A DNA stretch of 6,306 nt from Dehalococcoidia bacterium (GCA_028278465.1 JANQEF010000120.1:1-6306); one strand, 5' to 3'; shown: positions 1 to 6,074, numbered from the stretch's first letter. A program made the numbers and translations. The notes: generated by a model not told the origin, from the sequence alone.

Positions 1-1425
1 CGGACTGACAGCGACCAGCAGGATCACTGCGCCACCGGCCGCTGATGCAGCCCCGAACGACGACATGATGATGTTGATCCGGTTCGCCCGACCCCTGTAG
101 TTGCGGCCGGCCAGCAGGCCATCGATGCGCGCATACGCCTGCGGCAGTATCACGCCGAGCACCAGGAACGATGAGCCGGTTGCGATCGCCGCCGCGAAAC
201 CGAAGTGGACGACGGCCTCAATGCCGGCGGCCGAGTTCGCCAGGAACGCGATGCTGTCCGAGACCATCGCCAGCAGTAGTGCAGGCAGCACGGCGCCGAG
301 ACCGATCACGAGCGCACGTCGCGGTACCGCGATGCCTCGACGCTCTTCCTGGTATCGCCTGACGGCGTGGACCGCAAAGTCGACTCCCAGCGACACCATC
401 GCTATCGGCACGATCAGGTCGATCACCAGCCCGCTCTTCAACCCGACCAGAAGCGAGATTCCCTTGAGCCAGATCATGAGCGCGCCGAGGCCGACTCCGG
501 TTAACGCCACGGCCCAGTATGAGCGCAGCGCGATGCCGACGATTGCGATGGCCGCGATCACCGTGAAGGTGATGAATATGCCGGACTCCTGGCCCTGGTC
601 GGCCGACTCCAGGTTGGCGTCGATGGCGATGCCCCAGACCCGGTAACTGTCGACCTCCCGCCGCAACACCTCCTGGACGTTGCGGTTGAACTCTTCCTTG
701 TCCAGCGTGCGGTCGTCGGAGCTGACGCCTATAGCCTGCGTCCCGCCGCCGAGCCGCTCGTTTTCGGCGATCACGGTGAACTGCAGCGCCGGCGAGGTCC
801 ACCATGTGATCTCTTCGCCGTTGACGACACGTTGCTCAGATGTCGATTGGACCGAGAGGAACTCGACCAGCTCTGCCGTCTCCGGGTTTGCGAGGACGTG
901 GTGGACCGCGACCTTCACCTGCTCGTCCGTCGCCTCGAAGAGTGAGAGCGTGCCATTCGACGAGAGCCGGAGGTGTTCCTCAACCGCGTCCGCGATCGTG
1001 ACGATGCCGACCACTCTGCGAGAGACCGAGCTATCGAAGTAGGTCAGCAGTACCGGCTGGCTTTCGAGGTTTTCCGGGGCCAGGGTTCCCTGCGCGTCAG
1101 CGGCGCGGAGCAGGGTCTCGGTGAGAAGCAACTCGCTCAGGCTCTCGGCGGTAAGGATGTCGCCGCTGTCGGCCTCGGCGATGAACGGCACGAAGTGCGT
1201 CGGCGGGGCAAATGTGTCGTCGATGCGCTGCTGCAGGTCGAACACCCTGCCTGTCGGGTTCTGCGATGCGCCGTCAGGCGTCTCCATCACCGCCAGTGGG
1301 ATCACCAGCAGGGCTGTCAGCGCCAGCGTCCCCCAGATCAGGAGCGATGACCTGCGGTCGATCCATGCCGCCGCCTTCGTCGCCCAGTTCGAGTCATTGC
1401 CGCGCGTGGCTTCAGCCCGGTTCAT
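1..1425 (-). CDS. RND/MMPL-superfamily exporter, N-terminal part (3' end outside window)
   Basis: This is an inner-membrane exporter of the RND superfamily (MMPL/'predicted exporter' branch), probably driven by the proton gradient; its substrate is unknown. Hand translation gives 475 codons with no stop up to the window edge. Residues ~27-47 form TM1. Residues ~48-280 form a soluble extracytoplasmic domain. A packed set of membrane helices follows (~282-300, 305-328, 333-355, 371-395, 404-428), with another beginning at ~457. TM4 carries GVDFAVH (347-353), followed by RRYQEERR, which matches the GxDYxxxxxxRYxEE signature of MMPL/RND proteins, with Asp349 as the likely proton-relay residue. 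About half of a typical 750-1000-residue protein is present. The start is ATG at 1425, with GGAG at 1432-1435 six bases upstream. The ATG overlaps the stop of the upstream PadR gene as ATGA, so the two are almost certainly cotranscribed and coupled. Family assignment is firm; the substrate is not. Confidence 0.88.
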   Translation of the reverse strand, partial: MNRAEATRGNDSNWATKAAAWIDRRSSLLIWGTLALTALLVIPLAVMETPDGASQNPTGRVFDLQQRIDDTFAPPTHFVPFIAEADSGDILTAESLSELLLTETLLRAADAQGTLAPENLESQPVLLTYFDSSVSRRVVGIVTIADAVEEHLRLSSNGTLSLFEATDEQVKVAVHHVLANPETAELVEFLSVQSTSEQRVVNGEEITWWTSPALQFTVIAENERLGGGTQAIGVSSDDRTLDKEEFNRNVQEVLRREVDSYRVWGIAIDANLESADQGQESGIFITFTVIAAIAIVGIALRSYWAVALTGVGLGALMIWLKGISLLVGLKSGLVIDLIVPIAMVSLGVDFAVHAVRRYQEERRGIAVPRRALVIGLGAVLPALLLAMVSDSIAFLANSAAGIEAVVHFGFAAAIATGSSFLVLGVILPQAYARIDGLLAGRNYRGRANRINIIMSSFGAASAAGGAVILLVAVSP

Positions 1426-2027
1426 CGCGAGCTCCGCTGCGCCGGGGCGCCAACGGCCTGCGTCCGCAACCGCTCTTCAAGCTCCTTGATCGCATCCTGC
1501 GACCAGTTGATCGACGCCCTGGCGAAGTGAATACCGCCGCGGATCGTGATGAGCGTAAACAGCGTGTCGTGTCCGGGCCCGCTGGCGATGCACTGCTGCT
1601 CCATGCCCTCCAGCTGCGCCAGCTTCTCCGTCTCCGATTCGAGGTTCTGCTTCAGCAGGCTGATGAGCGATTCCGGGCTCGCGGACGCGCCGAAGAAGAC
1701 GCGCAGCATCAGGTTGCTCTTGAAAACGTCCTTCTCGTAGTCGGAACCGTCGATCCACTCGGCAAGCGCCTCACGCCCGGAAGGAGTCAGCGCGTAGACT
1801 CGCTTGTCCGGACGGTTCTCCTGCTCGACATGCTGCTCGGTCACGAGCCCGGCCTTCTTCAAACGCCGCAGCTCGGCGTAGATCTGGCTCTTTGCCGGGC
1901 TCCAGTAGAAGTGGCCGATGCTCCTGTCTGCGAACTGCTTCAGGTCGTAGCCGGACATCGGCTGGAAGCTGAGCATGCCGAGAACGGCGAAAGAGGTCTG
2001 CGGGAGGTCAGTAGTCTGTGTAGCCAT
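1422..2027 (-). CDS. PadR-family transcriptional regulator
   Basis: This is a 201-residue DNA-binding repressor of the PadR family, whose members usually control efflux or stress genes and often their own promoter. The N-terminal winged helix covers about residues 10-92. It has the family hallmark FAVLGMLSFQPMSGYDLK (13-30), a recognition-helix segment SPAKSQIYAELRRLKKAGLV (43-62), and a basic wing ending in VYALTPSG (77-84). Residues ~97-190 form the helical C-terminal dimerisation region (Vir_act_alpha_C-like). ATG at 2027 is chosen over the upstream ATG at 2120 because the earlier one lies upstream of the promoter and because PadR proteins begin close to the 'xxILGxLS' segment. No good Shine-Dalgarno sequence precedes 2027, which suggests weak translation. 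The stop overlaps the start of the RND exporter gene (ATGA), so that exporter is the likely target. The effector ligand cannot be read from the sequence. Confidence 0.92.
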   Translation of the reverse strand: MATQTTDLPQTSFAVLGMLSFQPMSGYDLKQFADRSIGHFYWSPAKSQIYAELRRLKKAGLVTEQHVEQENRPDKRVYALTPSGREALAEWIDGSDYEKDVFKSNLMLRVFFGASASPESLISLLKQNLESETEKLAQLEGMEQQCIASGPGHDTLFTLITIRGGIHFARASINWSQDAIKELEERLRTQAVGAPAQRSSR

Positions 2028-2038
2028 AGGTCTATTAG

Positions 2039-2076
2039 ATATAGTTTCCAATGAACTAGTACAAAAAGAACTATAT
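2039..2076. promoter_or_regulatory. 38-bp imperfect dyad, probable PadR operator
   Basis: The outer arms ATATAGTT (2039-2046) and AACTATAT (2069-2076) are perfect inverted repeats. The hexameric palindrome ACTAGT (2055-2060) sits on exactly the same centre, between 2057 and 2058. Across the whole dyad, 13 of 19 positions per arm are complementary. The dyad covers the -10 box and the predicted start site (about -13 to +25), where a bound dimer, or two dimers, would block RNA polymerase. AT-rich dyads upstream of padR-type genes are typical autoregulatory operators, but the half-sites do not match the ATGT-N8-ACAT pattern I recall for some PadR proteins. Assignment to this particular PadR is inferred from position. 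Confidence 0.7.
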
Positions 2077-2098
2077 GGCTGTAAGGCGATGCTGTCAA
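2070..2098 (-). promoter_or_regulatory. Sigma-70-type promoter of the PadR-RND operon
   Basis: Read on the minus strand there is a perfect -35 box TTGACA (2098-2093), a 17-bp spacer, and a -10 box TATAGT (2075-2070), one base from consensus. Transcription would start near 2063, leaving a leader of roughly 36 nt before the ATG at 2027. This is the strongest promoter in the window. Its -10 box lies inside the right arm of a 38-bp dyad, which suggests a strong promoter held down by a repressor. Confidence 0.8.
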
Positions 2099-2113
2099 GA
2101 CCGGTTTTCGGGC

Positions 2114-2143
2114 TTCGCATGTCGCAGTGAAGGTGCTTAGAAT
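2114..2143 (+). promoter_or_regulatory. Possible promoter of the aldo/keto reductase-SDR operon
   Basis: TTCGCA (2114-2119, four of six matches to TTGACA) lies 18 bp before TAGAAT (2138-2143, five of six matches to TATAAT). Nothing else in the 221-bp divergent gap looks better for the plus strand. The -35 match is mediocre, so this is only a candidate. It does not overlap the 38-bp dyad, so control of this operon by the PadR protein is not supported by the layout. Confidence 0.25.
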
Positions 2144-2243
2144 GCCGCCTGCCGGTGGACGACCAGCAAGATTCTGGATCGACCCGTTCGACTTCGTTCG
2201 GGGCAGGGACAGAGTGACCATTCTCTTCGACGTACAGGTGCTT
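2131..2243. repeat. 8-bp direct repeats bracketing a ~97-bp repeat-like segment
   Basis: AGGTGCTT occurs at 2131-2138 and again at 2236-2243. The second copy supplies the AGGTG Shine-Dalgarno sequence of the aldo/keto reductase gene. Between them lies a segment containing CCCG...CGGG around ACTTCGTTCG (2183-2203), similar in style to the palindromic repeat at 4081-4160. The direct repeats could be a target-site duplication left by a small inserted element, but an 8-mer repeated by chance within about 110 bp is not rare. Confidence 0.25.
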
Positions 2244-2248
2244 CAGAC

Positions 2249-3250
2249 ATGGACTATGTGAACTTCGGAACTGGCGGGGTCAAGGTGTCGCGGATGGCGC
2301 TCGGGCTCGGCTTTCGCGGGCAGCCGGATGCGAAGGCGGGCGAACGGGCGATCCTCGCCGCGCTCGACGGCGGCCTCAACCTGATCGACTGCGCCAACGT
2401 CTACGGCTACATGGATGACCGCGCCAATATCGGCAGCTCGGAAAAGCTGCTCGGACAGGTGCTGAAAGGCCGTCGTGACGACGTCGTCATCACATCGAAG
2501 GTGCGCAGTTCGATCGGCGACGGCCCGAACGACGAAGGCTCTTCCCGCTATCACATCATGCGCGAGGTCGAGCGGTCGCTGAACCGGCTGCAGACCGACC
2601 GAATCGACGTCTACCTCCTGCACCACACCGACGAAACGGTCTCACAGGAGGAGCAGTTCCGGGCGCTGGACGACCTGACTCGCCAGGGCAAGGTCAGGTA
2701 CGTCGGCGTCTGTAACCACCAGGCATGGGAGGTGGCGAACGCGCTGCACGTCCAGTCGCAGCTCAACGCGCAGCCGCTGATCACCGTCCAGAACCCCTAC
2801 TCGCTGCTGAACCGGGAGCTCGAAGACGAGATGTTCCCGTTTGTGCGCAGCAACGGAGTCGGCGTGATGGCCTACAGCCCGCTGGCGGTCGGGCTGCTCA
2901 GCGGCGCCTACACGCCGGAGACGATGCCTGACGACAGCCTGCTGTGGGGTTCGCGTAGGCGCGGGATCTTCTCCGAGGTGCTGCGAGGACGCGCCGCCGA
3001 TGTGCTGGCGAAGGTGCGTGAGATCGCAGATGAGCACGGCGCGACGATCGCTCAGGTGGCACAGGCATGGGTGCTGTCTCATCCCGAGATAACGGTAGCC
3101 ATCTCAGGCGCAGACGCGGCCGAGCAGGTCCAAGAAAACCTGGGCGCGCTTGAGATCGAGCTCAGTAAAGAACAACGGCGGACGCTGGACGAGGCGTCGC
3201 GCGGCCTGCGCATGGTGCTGGACGGCTCGGACTTCGAGGACGACCGATGA
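2249..3250 (+). CDS. Aldo/keto reductase
   Basis: This is a 333-residue cytoplasmic NAD(P)H-dependent oxidoreductase of the aldo/keto reductase superfamily, with a single (beta/alpha)8 barrel and a length normal for the family. It interconverts carbonyls and alcohols, commonly on sugars or aryl aldehydes. The catalytic tetrad is intact: Asp47 in NLIDCANVYG, Tyr52 in the same motif, Lys84 in ITSK, and His125 in DVYLLHHTD. The downstream SPLAVGLLSG segment and the ISGADAAEQVQENL stretch near the C-terminus match the cofactor-phosphate-binding regions of the family. The subtype, with GRRDDVVITSK and an RYHIMREVERSLNRLQTD helix, resembles the aryl-alcohol-dehydrogenase/Kv-beta-like branch. The start at 2249 is supported by AGGTG (2236-2240) eight bases upstream. 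The stop overlaps the next gene as ATGA, so the pair is an operon. The substrate is not identifiable; a sugar or hydroxy-acid precursor is possible given the SDR partner. Confidence 0.93.
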   Translation: MDYVNFGTGGVKVSRMALGLGFRGQPDAKAGERAILAALDGGLNLIDCANVYGYMDDRANIGSSEKLLGQVLKGRRDDVVITSKVRSSIGDGPNDEGSSRYHIMREVERSLNRLQTDRIDVYLLHHTDETVSQEEQFRALDDLTRQGKVRYVGVCNHQAWEVANALHVQSQLNAQPLITVQNPYSLLNRELEDEMFPFVRSNGVGVMAYSPLAVGLLSGAYTPETMPDDSLLWGSRRRGIFSEVLRGRAADVLAKVREIADEHGATIAQVAQAWVLSHPEITVAISGADAAEQVQENLGALEIELSKEQRRTLDEASRGLRMVLDGSDFEDDR

Positions 3251-4011
3251 AGATACTCCTGGCAGGCGGGTCTGGCATGGTCGGCAGCTTCATCACGCCG
3301 TATCTGCAGAAGCAGCACGAGATTCGCGTCCTCGACATGGCCGAGCCTTCGGCGGCTGGCGTCGAGTTCGTCAGGGGTTCGGTCACGGAGCCCGCAGACC
3401 TGCAGAAGGCGCTCACCGGCGTCGACTCGTTCGTGTGGCTGGTGATGCGCAGTCCGCAGGGTGGCAGCGTCACGGACCAGGACGAGAAGATCATCCGTGA
3501 GAACTACGAGGTGAACTGTCTCGGGCTGCACCTGTTCCTGTACACGGCGCAGATGCTCGGTGTGCGGTCCGGCGTCTACACCAGCACGATGAGCGTGCAC
3601 TACCGCGGCCGCGACTACTACCCGGCCGAGGAAGAGGTGCCGTTGGACACGCCGAGCGCGTACGGGCTTTCGAAGGGTTTCGGTGAGGGGATCTGTCGCT
3701 ACTTCGCGCGCTGGTTCGACATGAACATCGCGGCGCTGCGGATCACCGGGCCGCGTCAGCGCGAGCAGTGGATCGAGGAGCGTCGAAGTCCGGTGACGGA
3801 CAGACCTGACGGGTCGAGCCCGCTGTATGTCACGGACGAGGAGGACCTGGCGAATGCGTACCTTTCCGCGCTGTCATTGACGCAGCAGGGGCATGGCAGG
3901 TTCGATGCCTTCTACATCGCCGGGGATGAGAACCAGGAAGAGCACAACCTGACCAAGGCAAAGCGCGTTCTCGGCTGGGAGCCGACGACCCACCTGAACG
4001 TCGAGGTGTGA
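3247..4011 (+). CDS. NAD-dependent epimerase/dehydratase-type extended SDR
   Basis: This is a 254-residue extended short-chain dehydrogenase/reductase, of the NAD-dependent epimerase/dehydratase family that acts mainly on nucleotide sugars or related hydroxylated substrates. The N-terminal Rossmann motif GGSGMVG (7-13) binds the dinucleotide. Asp30 at the end of the second strand favours NAD(H) over NADP(H). The active site is Tyr139-x3-Lys143 in SAYGLSK, with a Ser/Thr group at TSTMS (112-116). The C-terminal NLTKAKRVLGWEPTTHL is the usual 'KAxxxLGWxP' tail of the family. At 254 residues it is shorter than the 300-340 usual for sugar epimerases, so the substrate-binding domain is small. The start overlaps the aldo/keto reductase stop (ATGA), with GAGGA (3236-3240) six bases upstream, so translation is probably coupled. 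The two enzymes likely act on related substrates. Confidence 0.9.
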   Translation: MKILLAGGSGMVGSFITPYLQKQHEIRVLDMAEPSAAGVEFVRGSVTEPADLQKALTGVDSFVWLVMRSPQGGSVTDQDEKIIRENYEVNCLGLHLFLYTAQMLGVRSGVYTSTMSVHYRGRDYYPAEEEVPLDTPSAYGLSKGFGEGICRYFARWFDMNIAALRITGPRQREQWIEERRSPVTDRPDGSSPLYVTDEEDLANAYLSALSLTQQGHGRFDAFYIAGDENQEEHNLTKAKRVLGWEPTTHLNVEV

Positions 4012-4060
4012 GGGACGGCGCGTTCTTCGTCTCGAGCGGTCTGTTTTCCCTACCGGTTTG

Positions 4061-4081
4061 CTGGCATCCGGGCGCCAGTTT
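4061..4081 (+). terminator. Weak terminator-like hairpin after the SDR gene
   Basis: CTGGC (4061-4065) pairs with GCCAG (4074-4078), and CCGG (4068-4071) is centred on the same axis, giving a short stem followed by TTT. It lies 50 bp downstream of the SDR stop, where the two-gene operon should end. The T-tract is only three bases long and the stem is short, so the call is tentative. Confidence 0.3.
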
Positions 4082-4160
4082 GTCATCTCGAACGAAGTGA
4101 GAGATCTGACCGGTCGATGTACGGACACCGGAGAGATTCTGAATCAAGTTCAGAATGACA
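4081..4160. repeat. 80-bp MITE-like palindromic intergenic repeat
   Basis: The element begins TGTCAT (4081-4086) and ends ATGACA (4155-4160). Its two 33-bp halves (4081-4113, and 4128-4160 read on the other strand) align without gaps: both start TGTCAT, share GAAC at the same offset, ATCT near the middle, and CCGG at the inner end. The left half contains CGAACGAAGTGAGAGATCT, which closely resembles the dispersed 'TGTCATTC.GAACGAAGTGA..AATCT' repeats I know from many bacterial genomes, including Chloroflexota. There is no coding capacity. It is probably a non-autonomous mobile palindrome, or remnant, parked between two convergent genes. Confidence 0.55.
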
Positions 4161-4163
4161 ATC

Positions 4164-4186
4164 CCCCCTCCCAGCTTGGGAGGGGG
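4164..4186. repeat. Perfect 10-bp GC-rich hairpin
   Basis: CCCCCTCCCA (4164-4173) and TGGGAGGGGG (4177-4186) are perfect inverted repeats separated by three bases. The stem would be very stable in RNA from either strand and sits between convergent genes. No T-run follows on either side, so it is not a canonical intrinsic terminator, though it could slow or block read-through. It overlaps the left arm of the larger inverted repeat. Confidence 0.6.
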
Positions 4187-4260
4187 TCAGGGGGAGGGTC
4201 GTCAGTGACACACTGCTTGTCCTCGACAAGACGAATAACCCTCCCCTCAATCCCCTCCCA
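4177..4260. repeat. Inverted repeat with G-quadruplex-capable arms
   Basis: The left arm (4177-4199) and the reverse complement of the right arm (4238-4260) are both 23 bp and identical at 19 positions, differing only in the central five. Each arm has four G-runs: GGG-A-GGGGG-TCA-GGGGG-A-GGG on the plus strand (4178-4198), and GGG-A-GGGG-ATTGA-GGGG-A-GGG on the minus strand (4259-4239). The 38-bp loop itself contains a perfect 6-bp hairpin, CTTGTC (4216-4221) with GACAAG (4225-4230), and a small GTCA-G-TGAC palindrome (4201-4209). Similar 'CCCTCCC..GGGAGGG' intergenic repeats are widespread in bacteria. This may be a mobile palindrome that now helps separate convergent transcripts. Confidence 0.6.
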
Positions 4261-4283
4261 ATATGGAAGGAGAGGACCGCCGC

Positions 4284-5954
4284 CTACTCCGGCAGCCATG
4301 CCTTCGGCGCGATGCCCTCGATGTTCGTCTTCACGTCGATCACTGTCGGCCTGTCAGACGAAATCGCCTGGTCCAGCGCGCTGGCGATGTCGCCCGGCCT
4401 CGTCACCTGGATGCCGTTCGCGCCCATCGAATCCGCCATGCCTGCGAAGTCGGCATCAGTCAGCATCCACAGCTCGTCCGAGCCCGAAGTCCGGCCGCCG
4501 TAGTTCCGCTCATTCAGCCCCTGCTCCTGGTTCAGCGATGCGTTGTTGTTCACCAGGAACACGGCGTTGATGCCGTACCGAACCGCCGTCTCGATCTCAG
4601 TCATGTGGTACCAGACGCCGCCGTCGCCGGTGAAGCAGACCACCGGCCTTTCGGGCGCGGCGCACTTCGCGCCGATCGCCGCCGGAAGGCCCCAGCCGAG
4701 AGAGCCGGCGCACCTGATGAACGACTGATCGGGGTGCTTGAAATCGATCATCGTGCCGGTCCAGATTCCCGAGTGACCGGTGTCCGAGACGAGGATCACA
4801 TCGTCCGGCAGGTGATCTGTGAGCTCCTTGCATAGCCGCTCAGGCCGCATCGGCAGCACGTCGGAGTTGTAGTGTTCGTCGACGCCCGCTTTCCAGTCGG
4901 CGACGTAGCCCTGCACCTGCGAAACCCAGTCAGGGTTCGAGCCGCTGGCGATGGCGGCAGTCATCCTGTCGAGCGTGGCCCGGACGTCGCCCTGCAGCCC
5001 GACCTCAACGGGGTACGACCGACCGATCTCCGCCGGGTTGATGTCGAGTTGGATTGTGCGCGTGCCGGGCTTCGGAACCCGCCATTCGTTCGTGACCTGT
5101 CCGCCCGAGTGACTGCCCACGAAGAAGACGAGGTCGGCCGCCACGACCGCCTGGCTGGCGCAGTCGCGCGAATAAGAGCCCGGCGTTCCGACCGCCAGCG
5201 GGTGGTCGGCAGGGAAGGTTTCCTTGGCGTTGAGCGAGGTCGCCACCGGTATGTCCGCCTTCTCGGCAAACGCCACCAGCGACTTCCCGGCGTCCGACGC
5301 CGTCACGCCGCCGCCTGCAACGATGATCGGCCGCTCCGCGCCGTTCAACAGGGCGACCGCATCGGTGATCGACTCGTCGTCGGCGACAGGCCGGAACGGC
5401 GGCACCTGCGTGAACGGATCTTCGACCACCACGTCGAGATCGGCCTCGGAAACCATGATGTCGTTGCCGGCGATGCCCGATATGTCGAGGTGCGTCGGGC
5501 CTGGCGTGCCGGAGGTCGACTCCCTGAACGCCTGCCGCAGGAAGATCGGGAACTCCTCGATCGTGTCGACATGTGTGCTGAACTTGGTCACCGCATCGAA
5601 CGGGCTGCGGTGGTCGATCTCCTGGTAGGCGTTGCGGTGCTGCTGGATCTGGGCGAGCCGCCCGGTCAGGGCGACCACCGGCGAGCAGCCGAGGTAAGCG
5701 TCCTGCAACCCAGCGGCCAGGTTCGCAGCGCCCACCGACTGCGCTCCGCAGACGCCCGCGCTCCTGCTCACTCTGCCGTAGGCATCGGCCATGTAGGCAG
5801 CAGATTTTTCGCTATGCGCCATGATGCGTGCGATGCCTAGCTCTTCCATGTGCGGCATCGCCTCTGCGACCGAAACGGGCATGAAGAAGTAGTGTGAAAC
5901 GCCGTACGCCTTCAGCGTCTCGGCAAGGAATCTCGCACCGGTCATCTTTGGCAT
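4284..5954 (-). CDS. ThDP-dependent enzyme, acetolactate-synthase-like
   Basis: This is a 556-residue thiamine-diphosphate enzyme with the three-domain layout of the acetolactate synthase/benzoylformate decarboxylase group: PYR domain (~4-165), central Rossmann-like domain (~190-335) and PP domain (~375-545). The catalytic PYR glutamate is Glu49 in AHSEKSAAYMADAYGRVS. The Mg/ThDP motif begins GDGG at 443 and ends NNN at 469-471. GSLGWGLPAAIGAK precedes it, as in the family. The usual GPG-x-x-N segment of acetolactate synthases reads GAQSVGAANL here, and the FAD-contacting 'GxRxDDRxTG' region reads GSHSGGQVTNEW. It may therefore be a decarboxylase or ligase of another 2-oxo acid rather than true IlvB. 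ATG at 5954 has GGAG (5965-5968) ten bases upstream. ATGs at 6008 and 5945 are alternatives; 6008 lacks a ribosome-binding site. No small regulatory subunit gene is seen in the window. It diverges from the amidohydrolase gene. Confidence 0.9.
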   Translation of the reverse strand: MPKMTGARFLAETLKAYGVSHYFFMPVSVAEAMPHMEELGIARIMAHSEKSAAYMADAYGRVSRSAGVCGAQSVGAANLAAGLQDAYLGCSPVVALTGRLAQIQQHRNAYQEIDHRSPFDAVTKFSTHVDTIEEFPIFLRQAFRESTSGTPGPTHLDISGIAGNDIMVSEADLDVVVEDPFTQVPPFRPVADDESITDAVALLNGAERPIIVAGGGVTASDAGKSLVAFAEKADIPVATSLNAKETFPADHPLAVGTPGSYSRDCASQAVVAADLVFFVGSHSGGQVTNEWRVPKPGTRTIQLDINPAEIGRSYPVEVGLQGDVRATLDRMTAAIASGSNPDWVSQVQGYVADWKAGVDEHYNSDVLPMRPERLCKELTDHLPDDVILVSDTGHSGIWTGTMIDFKHPDQSFIRCAGSLGWGLPAAIGAKCAAPERPVVCFTGDGGVWYHMTEIETAVRYGINAVFLVNNNASLNQEQGLNERNYGGRTSGSDELWMLTDADFAGMADSMGANGIQVTRPGDIASALDQAISSDRPTVIDVKTNIEGIAPKAWLPE

Positions 5955-6074
5955 CTGGAGACGGCTCCGGGAATCAGTAGCTGGGATCGGTCTGCGGTCG
6001 GGGAGCATTAGACCATAGATTCACAGGCTCCGGGGTCGGGCGAAGCCGCGCTCAGGTCATGCGCGGTCGGAGAG

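Noticed and set aside
101..805. Open frames on both strands (plus 101-646, minus 218-805) inside the left 1.4 kb
   Set aside because: The real gene is the minus-strand frame that runs uninterrupted from 1425 to the edge with membrane helices and an RND motif. These other frames have no coherent protein features.
1212..2054. Plus-strand open frame of 280 codons across the regulator
   Set aside because: It runs antisense to the clear PadR protein and the exporter start, with low-complexity Arg/Pro/Ala/Ser composition and no motif. It also crosses the promoter/operator of the opposite strand.
2028..2120. Upstream ATG at 2120 as start of the PadR gene
   Set aside because: It would place the promoter and operator inside the coding region and add 31 residues that PadR proteins do not have.
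4012..4283. CRISPR array or small RNA gene in the convergent gap
   Set aside because: The repeats here are inverted and of different sequence, not regularly spaced direct repeats, and no promoter pairs with a terminator. Palindromic repeat elements explain it better.
4012..4283. Plus-strand open frame reading through the gap (part of 4058-4570)
   Set aside because: It is translated from palindromic repeats and antisense of the ThDP gene end, with no ribosome-binding site or domain.
4872..5840. Plus-strand open frame of 322 codons antisense to the ThDP enzyme
   Set aside because: It is rich in Arg, Val and Asp from complementary high-GC codons and has no recognisable domain. The minus strand encodes an intact ThDP enzyme across the same bases. 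It is a shadow frame.
5955..6008. Upstream ATG at 6008 as start of the ThDP enzyme
   Set aside because: There is no ribosome-binding site, and the extra residues (basic, Pro-rich) precede the usual family N-terminus. The ATG at 5954 has GGAG at a workable distance.
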